Assembly (NCBI RefSeq): GCF_039540405.1 | Contig: NZ_BAABEY010000036.1 | Coordinates: forward strand, 558,001-622,000 | Direction: 5' to 3' | Length of the DNA: 64,000 bases | Origin: Ravibacter arvi | Lineage (GTDB): Bacteria; Bacteroidota; Bacteroidia; Cytophagales; Spirosomataceae | In this document: one piece after another, positions 26,701-35,833 of the stretch | Layout of the letters: every line of letters begins with the position of its first letter | Numbering within the stretch: the stretch's first letter is position 1 | Position numbers and translations under genes: made by a program | Notes under the pieces: model-generated | What the model was told of the DNA's origin: nothing | Seen by the model: the letters and a program-made list of their open reading frames with translations, nothing else | The model's database searches: none

Positions 26701-28053
26701 CGTTCGGGCGAGGTAAGGATTCTTCACCCCGAAACCAAGCAGCTGTTGATCGCCAACAACGTGCCTTATGGCGCTGTCCTGGCGGTGAAAGACGGGCAAA
26801 TGGTTACGAAAGGGCAGGAGCTTTGTACCTGGGATCCTTATAACGCGGTGATTCTTTCTGAATTTGACGGGGATGTTTCTTTCGAAGCCATCGAAGAAGG
26901 AATTACTTATCGCGAGGAGTTTGATGAGCAAACCGGCTTCCAGGAGGCGGTAATTATCGAAACCCGGGATAAAACGAAAAACCCTGCCGTAGCGGTTAAA
27001 GGAAAGAGCCCGCTTCTGAAAGAGCAGACAGGCAAGTCTTATAACCTGCCGGTAGGCGCTCGTCTTGTTATCAAAAATGGCAGCAAGGTGAAAGCCGGAC
27101 AGCCGCTGGCGAAAATCCCGCGGGTAGTTGGTAAGACAAGGGATATCACCGGAGGTCTTCCGAGGGTTACCGAGCTTTTCGAAGCGCGTAACCCGTCGAA
27201 CCCGGCGACTGTCACCGAAATCGACGGCGTGGTATCGTATGGTGGCGTGAAACGCGGTAACCGTGAGATCCTGATCGAGTCGAAAGACGGTACGCAGCGC
27301 AGGTACCTGGTACCTTTGTCGAAGCATATCCTGGTTCAGGATGGCGACTTTGTGAAAGCGGGAGATCCGTTGTCAGACGGTGCCATTACGCCGGCCGATA
27401 TCCTTTCTATCAAAGGGCCTACCGCGGTTCAGGAATACCTGGTGAATGAAATTCAGGAGGTATACCGTCTGCAGGGTGTGAAGATCAACGACAAACATAT
27501 TGAATGTATCGTTCGCCAGATGATGCAGAAAGTTGAGATTATCGACGCTGGTGATACCAACTTCCTGGAAATGCAGCCGGTTGACCGTTGGGTGTTCCGC
27601 GAGGAGAACGATAAGGTTTTCGATCTGAAAGTGGTGGAAGATGCCGGGGATTCCGAAAGTCTTCGCCCGGGTATGATCCTCAACCTTCGCAAGCTGAGAG
27701 ACGAAAACTCAAGCCTGAAACGTCGCGATCTGAAGATCGTGAAGGCAAGAGACGCCCAGCCTGCAGTTGCCCGCCCCACGCTGATGGGTATTACCCAGGC
27801 TTCATTGGGTACCGAGAGCGTTATGTCGGCAGCTTCCTTCCAGGAAACTACCAAGGTGTTGAGCGAAGCCGCTGTTCGTGGCAAGCGTGACGACCTGCTG
27901 GGTCTGAAAGAGAACGTGATCGTAGGTCACCTGATCTCGGCCGGTACCGGTATGCGTAAATACACCGAGCTGATCGTAGGCTCAAAAGAAGAGTACGAAA
28001 ACCTGCAGGAGTCAAAAGAGAAATCTTCCCGCAAGAAGAAAGAAACTGTGTAG
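23731..28053 (+). CDS. rpoC: RNA polymerase beta' subunit
   Basis: This 1440-residue catalytic subunit has the N-terminal zinc finger (Cys66, Cys68 and a later CDRC pair) and the magnesium-binding NADFDGDQ at about residues 472-479. A Lys/Ser-rich tail closes the protein. It is normal in length for Bacteroidota. A strong bidirectional hairpin follows. Confidence 0.98.
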   Translation: MSFKKNKKLNNDFSSITISLASPESILESSYGEVTQPETINYRTYKPEMGGLFCERIFGPVKDWECHCGKYKRIRYKGIICDRCGVEVTEKKVRRERMGHIELVVPVAHIWYFRSLPNKIGYLLGMSTKKLDQIIYYERYVVIQPGVKEEDGVKQLDFLTEDEYLEILDKLPRDNQLLPDVDPNKFIAKMGAEALEMLLGRTQLDQLSYDLRHQAATDTSQQRKADALKRLKVVEAFRDANTRIENRPEWMVIKMVPVIPPELRPLVPLDGGRFATSDLNDLYRRVIIRNNRLKRLIEIKAPEVILRNEKRMLQEAVDSLFDNSRKVNAVRSEGNRALKSLSDMLKGKQGRFRQNLLGKRVDYSGRSVIVVGPELKLHECGFPKDMAAELFKPFIIRKLIERGIVKTVKSAKKIVDRKDPVIWDILENVLKGHPVLLNRAPTLHRLGIQAFQPKLIEGKAIQLHPLVCTAFNADFDGDQMAVHVPLGQEAILEASLLMLSSHNILNPANGAPITVPSQDMVLGLYYVTKGRKGSPEMPVAGEGHTFYSGEEVIIAINEGKVSKHAHIKVRAEVRNEDGTFETKLIETVAGRILFNQAVPKEVGYINELLTKKKLQQIIGHVFKLAGGARTAQFLDEIKELGFQMAFRGGLSIGLGDVMIPAEKEKLIAEAKGDVDVVWSNYLMGLITENERYNQVIDIWTRVNSRITETLMKQLESDQGGFNSIYMMMHSGARGSREQIRQLGGMRGLMAKPQKNIGGGVGEIIENPILSNFKEGLDVLEYFISTHGARKGLADTALKTADAGYLTRRLHDVAQDVVVNEEDCQTLRGIQISALKDNEDIVEPLSERILGRVSVHDIFDPLTNELIVESGGEITEEIAATIDETSIDTVEIRSVLTCETRNGVCSKCYGRSMATARMVDIGEAVGVIASQSIGEPGTQLTLRTFHVGGTASNIAVEANIKAKFDGLIHFEDLRLVKSTNAEGEEVVIVMGRSGEVRILHPETKQLLIANNVPYGAVLAVKDGQMVTKGQELCTWDPYNAVILSEFDGDVSFEAIEEGITYREEFDEQTGFQEAVIIETRDKTKNPAVAVKGKSPLLKEQTGKSYNLPVGARLVIKNGSKVKAGQPLAKIPRVVGKTRDITGGLPRVTELFEARNPSNPATVTEIDGVVSYGGVKRGNREILIESKDGTQRRYLVPLSKHILVQDGDFVKAGDPLSDGAITPADILSIKGPTAVQEYLVNEIQEVYRLQGVKINDKHIECIVRQMMQKVEIIDAGDTNFLEMQPVDRWVFREENDKVFDLKVVEDAGDSESLRPGMILNLRKLRDENSSLKRRDLKIVKARDAQPAVARPTLMGITQASLGTESVMSAASFQETTKVLSEAAVRGKRDDLLGLKENVIVGHLISAGTGMRKYTELIVGSKEEYENLQESKEKSSRKKKETV

Positions 28054-28074
28054 AAGCACCGCAGTTTTGAAATA

Positions 28075-28116
28075 AAATTTAAAGCCGGCTCTCGCAAGAG
28101 GGCCGGCTTTAAATTT
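28075..28116. terminator. Bidirectional terminator between rpoC and the EEP-family gene
   Basis: AAATTTAAAGCCGGC (28075-28089) pairs with GCCGGCTTTAAATTT (28102-28116), and the stem continues through a G-T pair and CTC/GAG to a GCAA loop, about 19 bp in all. The A/T ends provide a T tract on both strands, fitting termination of rpoC (+) and of the convergent minus-strand operon. Confidence 0.85.
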
Positions 28117-28125
28117 ATAACCGGA

Positions 28126-28899
28126 TTATTTCAGGTCAATCAGCGCCGTTAAGGGCCGGTGGTCCGAGTAATGCACCGCGGGCGCCGAAACACTTTTTAC
28201 CTGTTGCAACGCAGCGGGGCTAACCAGGATATAATCTATTGTTTTTGCAGGCAGCGTATCGGGGAAGGTCGGTGTTAGGGAGGTGTTTACGGACTGCAGA
28301 TGCTGCTGCAATTGCTGTATTTCATCCGTATCAGGCGTTGCATTCAGATCTCCGGTAAATATGACCGGCAACCGGACGTCGGAAAGATATTGAAGCGTTT
28401 CTTTGACCTGCGACTGCCGGGTAGCTTTGTCGAACGCGGAATAATGCGCCGTTACAAAAAGGATTTTCTTTTCGCCGGGTAATTCAACCGTGGCGAACAA
28501 CATCGAGACCGATTTCCCGTTCGGGCCTTCCTTTAAGAGCTGCAGCTTTTTGCTTTCCGTTTTTAATATCGGGTATTTTGAAAGTATCCCTAAACCGTAG
28601 GCGCCGCCCTGGTACGGAAAGTGCCGGATAAAGGCATAATGCATACCCGTGAGCTCAGCGAGTCTTTTCATCTGGTCTGTTTTCCCGGACCGCTCACACA
28701 AGCTGTCCACTTCCTGCAACCCCACTATATCGGGCTTCCTGCTGTTAATGAAGTGGCCCATAGAATCCAATGAACTTCGCTCATGTTTGTCTGCGCCGTG
28801 GTGTATATTGTAAGACATCACCTGCAGCTGCTGCGACCACCCTCCCGAAAATGACAGGCAGAACACAGCTATCATCAAATACGGTTGTAATATTCTCAT
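28126..28899 (-). CDS. Secreted endonuclease/exonuclease/phosphatase (EEP) family hydrolase
   Basis: This 257-residue protein has a signal peptide (about residues 1-22) and an EEP-fold domain. Metal and catalytic motifs are visible: YNIHHG (30-35), LQEVD with Glu63, TGDLNATPDT, and the C-terminal YSDHRPL. The family includes nucleases, sphingomyelinases and inositol polyphosphate phosphatases, so it is a metal-dependent phosphoesterase of unknown substrate. It is last in the operon after SusC and SusD (10 bases from susD), so it probably acts in the periplasm or outside on the nutrient that pair imports, perhaps releasing phosphate. Confidence 0.8.
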   Translation of the reverse strand: MRILQPYLMIAVFCLSFSGGWSQQLQVMSYNIHHGADKHERSSLDSMGHFINSRKPDIVGLQEVDSLCERSGKTDQMKRLAELTGMHYAFIRHFPYQGGAYGLGILSKYPILKTESKKLQLLKEGPNGKSVSMLFATVELPGEKKILFVTAHYSAFDKATRQSQVKETLQYLSDVRLPVIFTGDLNATPDTDEIQQLQQHLQSVNTSLTPTFPDTLPAKTIDYILVSPAALQQVKSVSAPAVHYSDHRPLTALIDLK

Positions 28900-28909
28900 T
28901 TTCTATCCC

Positions 28910-30730
28910 TTAGTTCCCGTTATTGGTTGCGCCATTTTCCCACCCGGGATTTTGAATAAGTTGCGGGTTCAGGTTGATAGCACCAATGGGGATGGGGTAC
29001 AGGTATTGCTTAGGACCCCACACCTTTTTCGAATCATTGTTGGTATACCAGGCGAGATAGTATCCCTTTTTATCTCCGGCAGGATGGACCTGAATGATTT
29101 CCGCCGCAGGATTGGTACTCACCTTTACCTTGTACGGGCTTGCATTATTTGAAGTTGCAACCGCAGCTGCAAGACCCGCGTCATCCGTGTAGTATATTAC
29201 ATCGTGGGTCCCGTTATGATCGACATCCAGCGGCTGGTTAATACCCGGGATATACATACCTGTCCAGCTTTTTTTGAAAAGATCACCGCGTTTCCAGCGC
29301 CGGAGATCGTCGAAGCGGAATCCTTCAAACAGCAATTCAATGGCCCGCTCACGACGGATTTCAAGGATGACGGGGTCGGTGACATCCGGGAAATAGTATT
29401 CCTTCAAATAGTTGTCGACGACCAAAGGCTTGGACACGATTCCGCCCGTGATTCCGGCCCGCGCCCTGAGTGCGCCAATGGTTGCTGCCCAATCCTGGTC
29501 CGTAAGCGTTCCCTGCTCGGCTTTGGCCTCTGCATAATTAAGCAGTACCTCCCCCAACCTGATCAGTTGTATGGCATGTGTGCTCTCTGTCCGGCTGTCT
29601 CCGATGGTAGCGTCTACCGACAATTTAATTGGTTGATAGCCTAGCCGGGCATATCCGCTGAATACCGGCAAAGCAATATTTCCTTCCCGTATATAGCCCG
29701 GGTAGCGGAGTGACGACTTCAATCGTTCGTCCCTGTTCTGAAATTCTTCATAGAAATCTTCATACTGCCAGTTGGTACGGTTTGTGTAGGGCGTACCGTC
29801 TTTCTGGAGGTAGGTACAAACGAACGGTCGTATCAGGTTTATTCCCGAACCATATGTTTCCGAAGTCCAGCGCCAGTTGGCACTGTGCTTCACACCAAGC
29901 GAAGCATTGGCAGCAATTGCCAGCAATGTTTCGGAAACGGGGGGGACGTCACTGGTGAACAGTCCGCGGTAATTGCTATGCAGGCGCTTGCCTGATTCTT
30001 TCATGACTTTACCGGCGGCTTCCTCTGCGCGTTTCAGCCAGGTGTCTGCCGAAGTAGCGAGACTGAGGTTATGGTATTTCCGGAAAGTCCCTTCGAACAA
30101 TGCGACACGCGATGCTAATGCATAAGCGGCCCATTTGGTTACCAGGGTACTTTGAGCGGCATCCGACGCCCGCACGATGTGCTCACCGGCAAACATCAGG
30201 TCTTCATATACTTTTTCCATGACGAGTTCACGCGAATCGCGGGCGCCATACAGAAGATCTTTTTCGCTGGGATCCAGCGGATGATCTATCCAGGGGACAT
30301 CTCCGAAACGACGCACTTTTTCGTAGTAAAACCAGGCACGGAAAAAACGGGCCAGGCCGGTGTAGTCGTTTCTTACTTTTTCTGAAATGGCGGGATCCGT
30401 GTTGTTTAAAATGAAATAGTTCAGGTTTCTGAGCGGAGACCATTCATTCACATTCCAGCCACTGGAGTTGTTTTCGCTGAAAGAGTTGATGAGCGTGAAC
30501 CCGGCAAGGGTATTGGTAGCGCCGTAATCAACCAATGATTGCTCTACAATTGCCTGTTCTGTGGCGTCAGGAAATATGTCGTAGAAGGACATGGAGTAAG
30601 CTTTCAGCCCTTCTTCGGAACTGAAAATAGCTTTTTTGTCGGTAGAAGTGACAACGGGCTCATCCATGGTACACCCGTAGGGTAGCGCAATCAGAAGTAC
30701 TATATAGCCAATGTATTTTTTCATCTTCAT
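28910..30730 (-). CDS. SusD/RagB-type outer-membrane nutrient-binding lipoprotein (locus 1)
   Basis: This 606-residue lipoprotein is lipidated at Cys20 (LPYGC) and has the SusD fold: an N-terminal tetratricopeptide-like region and the C-terminal family motif around RERAIELLFEGFRFDDLRRW. SusD caps the SusC transporter from outside and binds substrate. It follows SusC in the operon across a 130-base gap that begins with a heptamer array. A calcium- or metal-like phrase DVDHNGTHD is present near residue 500. Confidence 0.93.
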   Translation of the reverse strand: MKMKKYIGYIVLLIALPYGCTMDEPVVTSTDKKAIFSSEEGLKAYSMSFYDIFPDATEQAIVEQSLVDYGATNTLAGFTLINSFSENNSSGWNVNEWSPLRNLNYFILNNTDPAISEKVRNDYTGLARFFRAWFYYEKVRRFGDVPWIDHPLDPSEKDLLYGARDSRELVMEKVYEDLMFAGEHIVRASDAAQSTLVTKWAAYALASRVALFEGTFRKYHNLSLATSADTWLKRAEEAAGKVMKESGKRLHSNYRGLFTSDVPPVSETLLAIAANASLGVKHSANWRWTSETYGSGINLIRPFVCTYLQKDGTPYTNRTNWQYEDFYEEFQNRDERLKSSLRYPGYIREGNIALPVFSGYARLGYQPIKLSVDATIGDSRTESTHAIQLIRLGEVLLNYAEAKAEQGTLTDQDWAATIGALRARAGITGGIVSKPLVVDNYLKEYYFPDVTDPVILEIRRERAIELLFEGFRFDDLRRWKRGDLFKKSWTGMYIPGINQPLDVDHNGTHDVIYYTDDAGLAAAVATSNNASPYKVKVSTNPAAEIIQVHPAGDKKGYYLAWYTNNDSKKVWGPKQYLYPIPIGAINLNPQLIQNPGWENGATNNGN

Positions 30731-30803
30731 AAAAATTGATGTGATAATGTGTCCCGATCTTCTCCCGGAAACACAATACTTAATTTTTTGTCGGCTGAGA
30801 AGT

Positions 30804-30866
30804 TGAACAACTTCAACCTCAAACCTCCCAGCTCAAACCTCACAACTCAAACCTCACAACTCAGAA
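30804..30866 (-). repeat. Intercistronic heptamer array, locus 2 (between susC and susD)
   Basis: On the + strand, phased 7-base units run from about 30804 to 30866, including CTCAAAC three times and CTCACAA twice; on the coding (minus) strand they read as TGAG units. The last unit contains the SusC stop codon (30861-30863), so the array starts at the end of the upstream gene. A short inverted repeat (GAAGTTG and CAACTTC around TT) closes its far end. Unlike the other loci it lies well upstream of the next start. Confidence 0.75.
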
Positions 30867-33800
30867 AGTAAGTGAAATCCCCATTGAATAGGTTTTCAGG
30901 ATGGGATAGCTGTTCCCGGCCCCCTGGTTATAATCTTTATTAAGGTCTGAGTCCGTATTTCCGACTGTCGAAGACACATCCATAAAGTCTTTTGTCCATT
31001 TATACAGGGGCGACCAGCTGGCCAGATTTTCACCGCTGAAATAAATCCTGGCATTTTTCAATCCGATTCCCGATATCCACGATGCAGGCAGTGAATATCC
31101 CAGCTGAAGGTTTTTCAGCCTCAAAAAGGAAACTCTTTGAAGATAGCGGTCGTTGGGCACGTAGTTGGTGTAGCCGAGCGCGCCGTTGTACTGCGCATAG
31201 CGCGGTAAATACGCGTCCCGGTTGTTTTCAGTCCAATAGTTGCCCAGGTGCCATGCAGGCATTTGATTGTAGCCCCGGTTGTACTGTCCCCAGAAGGCGC
31301 TTTCTGTTCCCGGGTACCAGTGCTGTCGGCCTATCCCATGTAAAAATGCGGAAAAGAAGAACCCGTTCCAATCGCCGCCCAGTGTAAAACTATACTGGTA
31401 GCGGGGCTCTGTGTTGCCTATAATGGTCATGTCACCCGGGTTGCTTAGTGTTTGCGCACCCTTGGTAATCATGTTGTCCGCGCTACCGTCCAGGTTGCGG
31501 ATCTTTACGTCCCCAGCGCGCCAGACTGCATCGGCCGACGACTTAAAGATGGTGTTGATATAGGAATCAGGGGTCGGGTCTTCCTGGAACAGCCCGTCGG
31601 TACGGAAGCCCCAGAGCTCACCGATCACCTTGCCGTCGTAATAGTCGGTAAATCGTTTATCCGGGTTGTAATATTTATCAATCTTCGAAACGTAGTCGAA
31701 AAGAGCGGCGCGAACATGATATTTAAAGGGTTTCGAATCCAGGGTGAATTTGTCCTGCCAGTTGAGCGACAGTTCAAATCCTTTCGTGGTCATATCCGCA
31801 TAGTTGCCTTTGGGAGAGGTTGCTCCGAAAATATCGGGTAATGTAGGCCCGGCAACGTACATATTTGTGGTTTTACGTACATAGTAGTCGCCGTTTAGCG
31901 TCAGTCTGTTACGGAACATGCCGAGATCGAGCCCGAAGTTTGCGGTTGTGGCTCTTTCCCAGGTAAGGCCGGAAGGGATTGGAGCCGGTACGCTGGTACT
32001 TTTGTTCAGGGCATTGTCAAGCACGCGCCCTGAGTTGCCTACACTTAATAATTCCAGAAACTGGTAAGGCGAGATGTTCCCGTTGCCCAGCGAGCCATAG
32101 GAAGCCCGGAACTTGAGATCGGAAACGAGGTTGCGGTTTACCTTCCAGAAAGATTCTTCGGTTATTCTCCAGGCGCCGGAAACCGACGGGAAGAAGCCCC
32201 ATTGCTGATCTACCGGAAAGCGGGTAGAGCCATCGTAACGCCCGTTAATTTCCAGCAGGTAACGTTCTTTAAAGCCATAGTTGAGGCGGAAAAAAGCACC
32301 GGCGGTCTTCCACCGGGTGACAATCGCGCCGGGGATAATAGAGGCACCGGTCGCGAGCTGCACACTTTCCGCACTTTCGAGAAGCAGCTGGTTACGTTCG
32401 ATGCTATTGGACTTGTAGTCCGAAGTTTCGTAATTCCAGCCTCCCATCGCTTTCAAAAAATGCTTTTGATCGAGTGTTTTTTCGAATTCAGCATACAGGT
32501 TAGAAGCGGTGTACAAAGTTCGCCCTGTCGACTCATAAATTATGCCGTTCAAATCTCCGGCATAAGAAGGAGCTTCTGCTTTTGAATTCTGATAATAGGG
32601 GACTTTCACCCGCTTCCAGAAATAGTCACGGTCATTGTATCGGTAGGTAAAGTCACCATTGATACGAAACGTGTTTTCAAAGAAACTGGTGTTGAAACCG
32701 GCGGTATTCCTAAACAGGTTTTGTTTGGTGTCCTGGTAGTTATTCCCTTCTATGAAGGCCGCCAGCGACGAAGCGCCACCGCGGGTGTAGGTGCCGTCGG
32801 GGTTATACATGGGCAATGTCGGGAAGGCCGAAACTTCAATGTAGCGCTGAATATTGGCACTGCGGCCTAAAGCCGAATAAGGCATGTGGTAATTGTTATT
32901 GGAAAACTCCATGTTGTTGGTCAGCGTCAGCCAATTGTAAGCTTTCAGCGAACCTTTTGCCCGGAGATTATACGACCGGTAGGTGTCGGGATCGAAATTG
33001 TATATTCCTCCGAAATTGTAGAAACGACCGGATAAAAGGAAATCGGACTTATCGTTTCCACCGGAAATACTCAGATTATGATCCTGATTGAGTGAGCGCT
33101 TTTTGAAAAGCTTGTTCATCCAGTCAAAATTGTCATAATACTCGTAGTCACCGTTCGGCAGTATTTCCGTTTTGGGAGCCGCGCCCGATGCTTTCCAGGC
33201 TCTCAGGCGTTCGAGCCAGTCGTCACTGTAAAACTGTGTGTTGTTGTTGATTGAAGTGGGCAAAGTTCCCTGTGTATTGTAATAGGATTCCCGGAAATGC
33301 TCCAGCCACGTGACCGCATCGGTCACAAATTCCGGCCGCTTTGCCAGCGACTGGCTCGAGAAATTGGTGGAGTAATTGACGGTAGTTTTTCCCTTTGTGG
33401 CGCGCCTGGTGGTAATGAGTACTACGCCGAAAGAACCCCGGGCACCATAAATAGCTGCGGAAGCCGCATCTTTCAACACACTGACGCTTTCGATATCATT
33501 GGGATTTAAAAAGGAGGGGTCGCCTTCCACCCCGTCGATCAGGACCAGTGCGCTTCCGCCCTGACCAATAGAGGTTCTGCCCCGGACGTTGAAAGACGCC
33601 GAGCGGGTGGGCTTGCCGTCTTCCAGGAAAAGATTCAGGTTGGGTACGGCGCCCTGCAGGGCTTGCGTGGTGTTGGCAATAGACCTGTTTTCGAAAACCT
33701 CTTTTCCTACTGCCTCAACGGCCCCTGTCAGGTTGACTTTCTTCTGTGTTCCGTAACCGACCACCACTATTTCCTCCAGTGACTTATCGTCTACTTTCAG

Positions 33801-34460
33801 TGATACCTTAAGGTTTGACGTTGATCCGACCGTAATCTCCTGAGACTGGTAGCCGACAAAAGAAACTACAAGTATAGCATTCTCGTCGGGGACCTGGATC
33901 ATGAATACGCCTTCGGAATTGGTAATGGTTCCGCGTGAGGTACCTTTCAAAAGGATATTTACGCCGGGTAATCCTTCTCCTTTTTCATCCAGTACGGTAC
34001 CATTCACAGTTCGTTCAGTTGCCAGCTGTATGGCCTCCGCTGCCTGGGTACCGGGGAAGAGCAGATCGCCGGAGCCTGGTAACGTACTTTGTATACGTAT
34101 TGCGATTTTGCCGTTTATTACACTGTAACTGACGCGGTCGGGGAGGAACAATTCGTCGAGCGCTTCTGCTATTGTTTTCCCTTCGAACAGTACTGAAACC
34201 TTACGGGTTACGGGCAGCATCTTTGAGCTGTACACAAACGGAATACCGCTTTGTGTTTCCATCCGGTGCAGGATTTTTTTTATTTCGGTATTTTCCGCAG
34301 AAAAAGTGATTTTTTTTGACAACAGTTCCTGGGCTCCCGAAACATGCGCATACATGGCGGAAGAGCTGACAATAATAGCGAATAGATATAATAACGATAT
34401 TCTCATAACCTTACCGATTGGTATTGCAAATACGTCTGTTTTTTTGATTGGTTTTGTCAT
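30861..34460 (-). CDS. SusC-family TonB-dependent transporter with N-terminal STN signalling domain
   Basis: This 1199-residue outer-membrane transporter has a signal sequence (to about residue 43), then an STN domain at about 50-123 (ITFSAENTEIKKILHRME, then KTIAEALDELF), a carboxypeptidase-regulatory-like domain (about 150-235), a plug starting after EEIVVVGYGTQKK, and a 22-strand barrel. The STN domain is what lets FecA-type transporters signal to a FecR anti-sigma, and FecR and sigma genes lie directly upstream. The transporter therefore both imports substrate with SusD and reports its presence. Confidence 0.93.
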   Translation of the reverse strand: MTKPIKKTDVFAIPIGKVMRISLLYLFAIIVSSSAMYAHVSGAQELLSKKITFSAENTEIKKILHRMETQSGIPFVYSSKMLPVTRKVSVLFEGKTIAEALDELFLPDRVSYSVINGKIAIRIQSTLPGSGDLLFPGTQAAEAIQLATERTVNGTVLDEKGEGLPGVNILLKGTSRGTITNSEGVFMIQVPDENAILVVSFVGYQSQEITVGSTSNLKVSLKVDDKSLEEIVVVGYGTQKKVNLTGAVEAVGKEVFENRSIANTTQALQGAVPNLNLFLEDGKPTRSASFNVRGRTSIGQGGSALVLIDGVEGDPSFLNPNDIESVSVLKDAASAAIYGARGSFGVVLITTRRATKGKTTVNYSTNFSSQSLAKRPEFVTDAVTWLEHFRESYYNTQGTLPTSINNNTQFYSDDWLERLRAWKASGAAPKTEILPNGDYEYYDNFDWMNKLFKKRSLNQDHNLSISGGNDKSDFLLSGRFYNFGGIYNFDPDTYRSYNLRAKGSLKAYNWLTLTNNMEFSNNNYHMPYSALGRSANIQRYIEVSAFPTLPMYNPDGTYTRGGASSLAAFIEGNNYQDTKQNLFRNTAGFNTSFFENTFRINGDFTYRYNDRDYFWKRVKVPYYQNSKAEAPSYAGDLNGIIYESTGRTLYTASNLYAEFEKTLDQKHFLKAMGGWNYETSDYKSNSIERNQLLLESAESVQLATGASIIPGAIVTRWKTAGAFFRLNYGFKERYLLEINGRYDGSTRFPVDQQWGFFPSVSGAWRITEESFWKVNRNLVSDLKFRASYGSLGNGNISPYQFLELLSVGNSGRVLDNALNKSTSVPAPIPSGLTWERATTANFGLDLGMFRNRLTLNGDYYVRKTTNMYVAGPTLPDIFGATSPKGNYADMTTKGFELSLNWQDKFTLDSKPFKYHVRAALFDYVSKIDKYYNPDKRFTDYYDGKVIGELWGFRTDGLFQEDPTPDSYINTIFKSSADAVWRAGDVKIRNLDGSADNMITKGAQTLSNPGDMTIIGNTEPRYQYSFTLGGDWNGFFFSAFLHGIGRQHWYPGTESAFWGQYNRGYNQMPAWHLGNYWTENNRDAYLPRYAQYNGALGYTNYVPNDRYLQRVSFLRLKNLQLGYSLPASWISGIGLKNARIYFSGENLASWSPLYKWTKDFMDVSSTVGNTDSDLNKDYNQGAGNSYPILKTYSMGISLTF

Positions 34461-34626
34461 ATCAGATTATGATAGTTTTAACAAATACGATGCTGCCGGC
34501 CCGGAAGGGCGGAAAGAGCGAAGCAGATCTTTGAGTGCGGGAGAGGGCCGGTTGCCGGGTCACCTCTATGGTTCTTTTCCGGAGTGTAAAGTAGTAGTCA
34601 GTTGGATCATACGCATGAAATTTAGA

Positions 34627-35682
34627 TTAGTATAAAAGAATGCTTTTACATCCGTCTCCTTTGAGATATACCTGGTCACCCCGCACTTCCATGGTGAGAT
34701 TAAGGATGGCTGCTATTACCTCAAGTTTCGTATAAAAATTATCATCGTTCAGGTTGGCCGTCACAGGACAATCTGCGATTTGCGGGTTTCCCAGGTGAAT
34801 GGTGACGCCGTAAGCATTACCAATTTTTTCGAGCACCTCTGCCAGTCGCGTTTCGTCAAATGTAAATGTCCCTTCTTTCTGATGGGCCCCTGACGACGGG
34901 GCGAGCATTTGGGGCTGGTCTACCAGCCCGACCACAAAGGATTCACTTGGTTCGCGGAAAACGACTTTTCTGTTTGGGGTGAGCACCACTTTTTCCGGCC
35001 GGGTTCGGGTACGGCCGGCCGTTTTTTCTACGGCAACTTTTCCACTGTGGACGGCAACTTCTATAGATCCGTCAGCCCCGCTTGTAATTGTAAAGCTGGT
35101 GCCAAGCACTTTTGTGCGTATATTTTTGCTATAGACAAGGAAGGGACGACCGGGGTCTGGCATGATGTCGAAAGTGCCCGTTCCCTCCAGGCGTACCAGG
35201 CGCTGCGCGGAATCAAAAGATGAGGGGTAGGCCAGGAGACTTCCGGGTTCCAGTGTGACGGTGCTGCTGTCTTTCAGCGTCAGGGTTAGCGGTTGTGTTT
35301 CATTATTCCTGAACGTGAGCCATCCTGACTGGTCGGCTTCGGAAAGCGCCCGGACAGGAGGTTGTTCAAAAATCTGTCGGCTCGAGAAGTAGCCGCCTAT
35401 GGCTAACAAAAGAAGAATGGCGGCGGCGGCCAGCCTTAACCGGGTCGCTTGCCACCACCCGGCTACTGGTATAAGCGGCTTCTTTTCCGGAATATTTTGT
35501 CGCTGACTGAGGACAGCTTCCCAAATGCGCTTTTTTATCGAAGGATCTGACAGATCAACATCGTTATTTGCCGGCTCGTGGTCGATGGTGTTGAACCAGT
35601 AAAGCAGTATTTCCTTTTCTTCAGGCGTGCATTTGCCCGCTCTGTACTTTTCAATCAGTTGCGAAATACTTCGTAAGTCCAT
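34627..35682 (-). CDS. FecR-type anti-sigma factor (full length)
   Basis: This 351-residue protein starts at the ATG at 35682; an in-frame TTG at 35745 is rejected as the start. The cytoplasmic N-terminus binds sigma, one span lies at about residues 84-99, and the periplasmic part has the FecR domain (LEGTGTFDI, then VLGTSFTI at about 192-199) and a C-terminal DUF4974 domain (about 270-345) that contacts the STN domain of the transporter. It lies between sigma and SusC, completing a three-part signalling relay. Confidence 0.92.
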   Translation of the reverse strand: MDLRSISQLIEKYRAGKCTPEEKEILLYWFNTIDHEPANNDVDLSDPSIKKRIWEAVLSQRQNIPEKKPLIPVAGWWQATRLRLAAAAILLLLAIGGYFSSRQIFEQPPVRALSEADQSGWLTFRNNETQPLTLTLKDSSTVTLEPGSLLAYPSSFDSAQRLVRLEGTGTFDIMPDPGRPFLVYSKNIRTKVLGTSFTITSGADGSIEVAVHSGKVAVEKTAGRTRTRPEKVVLTPNRKVVFREPSESFVVGLVDQPQMLAPSSGAHQKEGTFTFDETRLAEVLEKIGNAYGVTIHLGNPQIADCPVTANLNDDNFYTKLEVIAAILNLTMEVRGDQVYLKGDGCKSILLY

Positions 35683-35833
35683 TGCAGAAGGCTCGGCGAC
35701 GATGTTGACAGGTTTTCGGATGGAAGTCGTTTGAGAACAGTCCAACCCGCAAAGGAAATTGAAGTTTATTGGAAAGGTTATAACAATTTCGCGGAAATTC
35801 GATTACTAACTTGGTTATGTACCAAATGCTTCC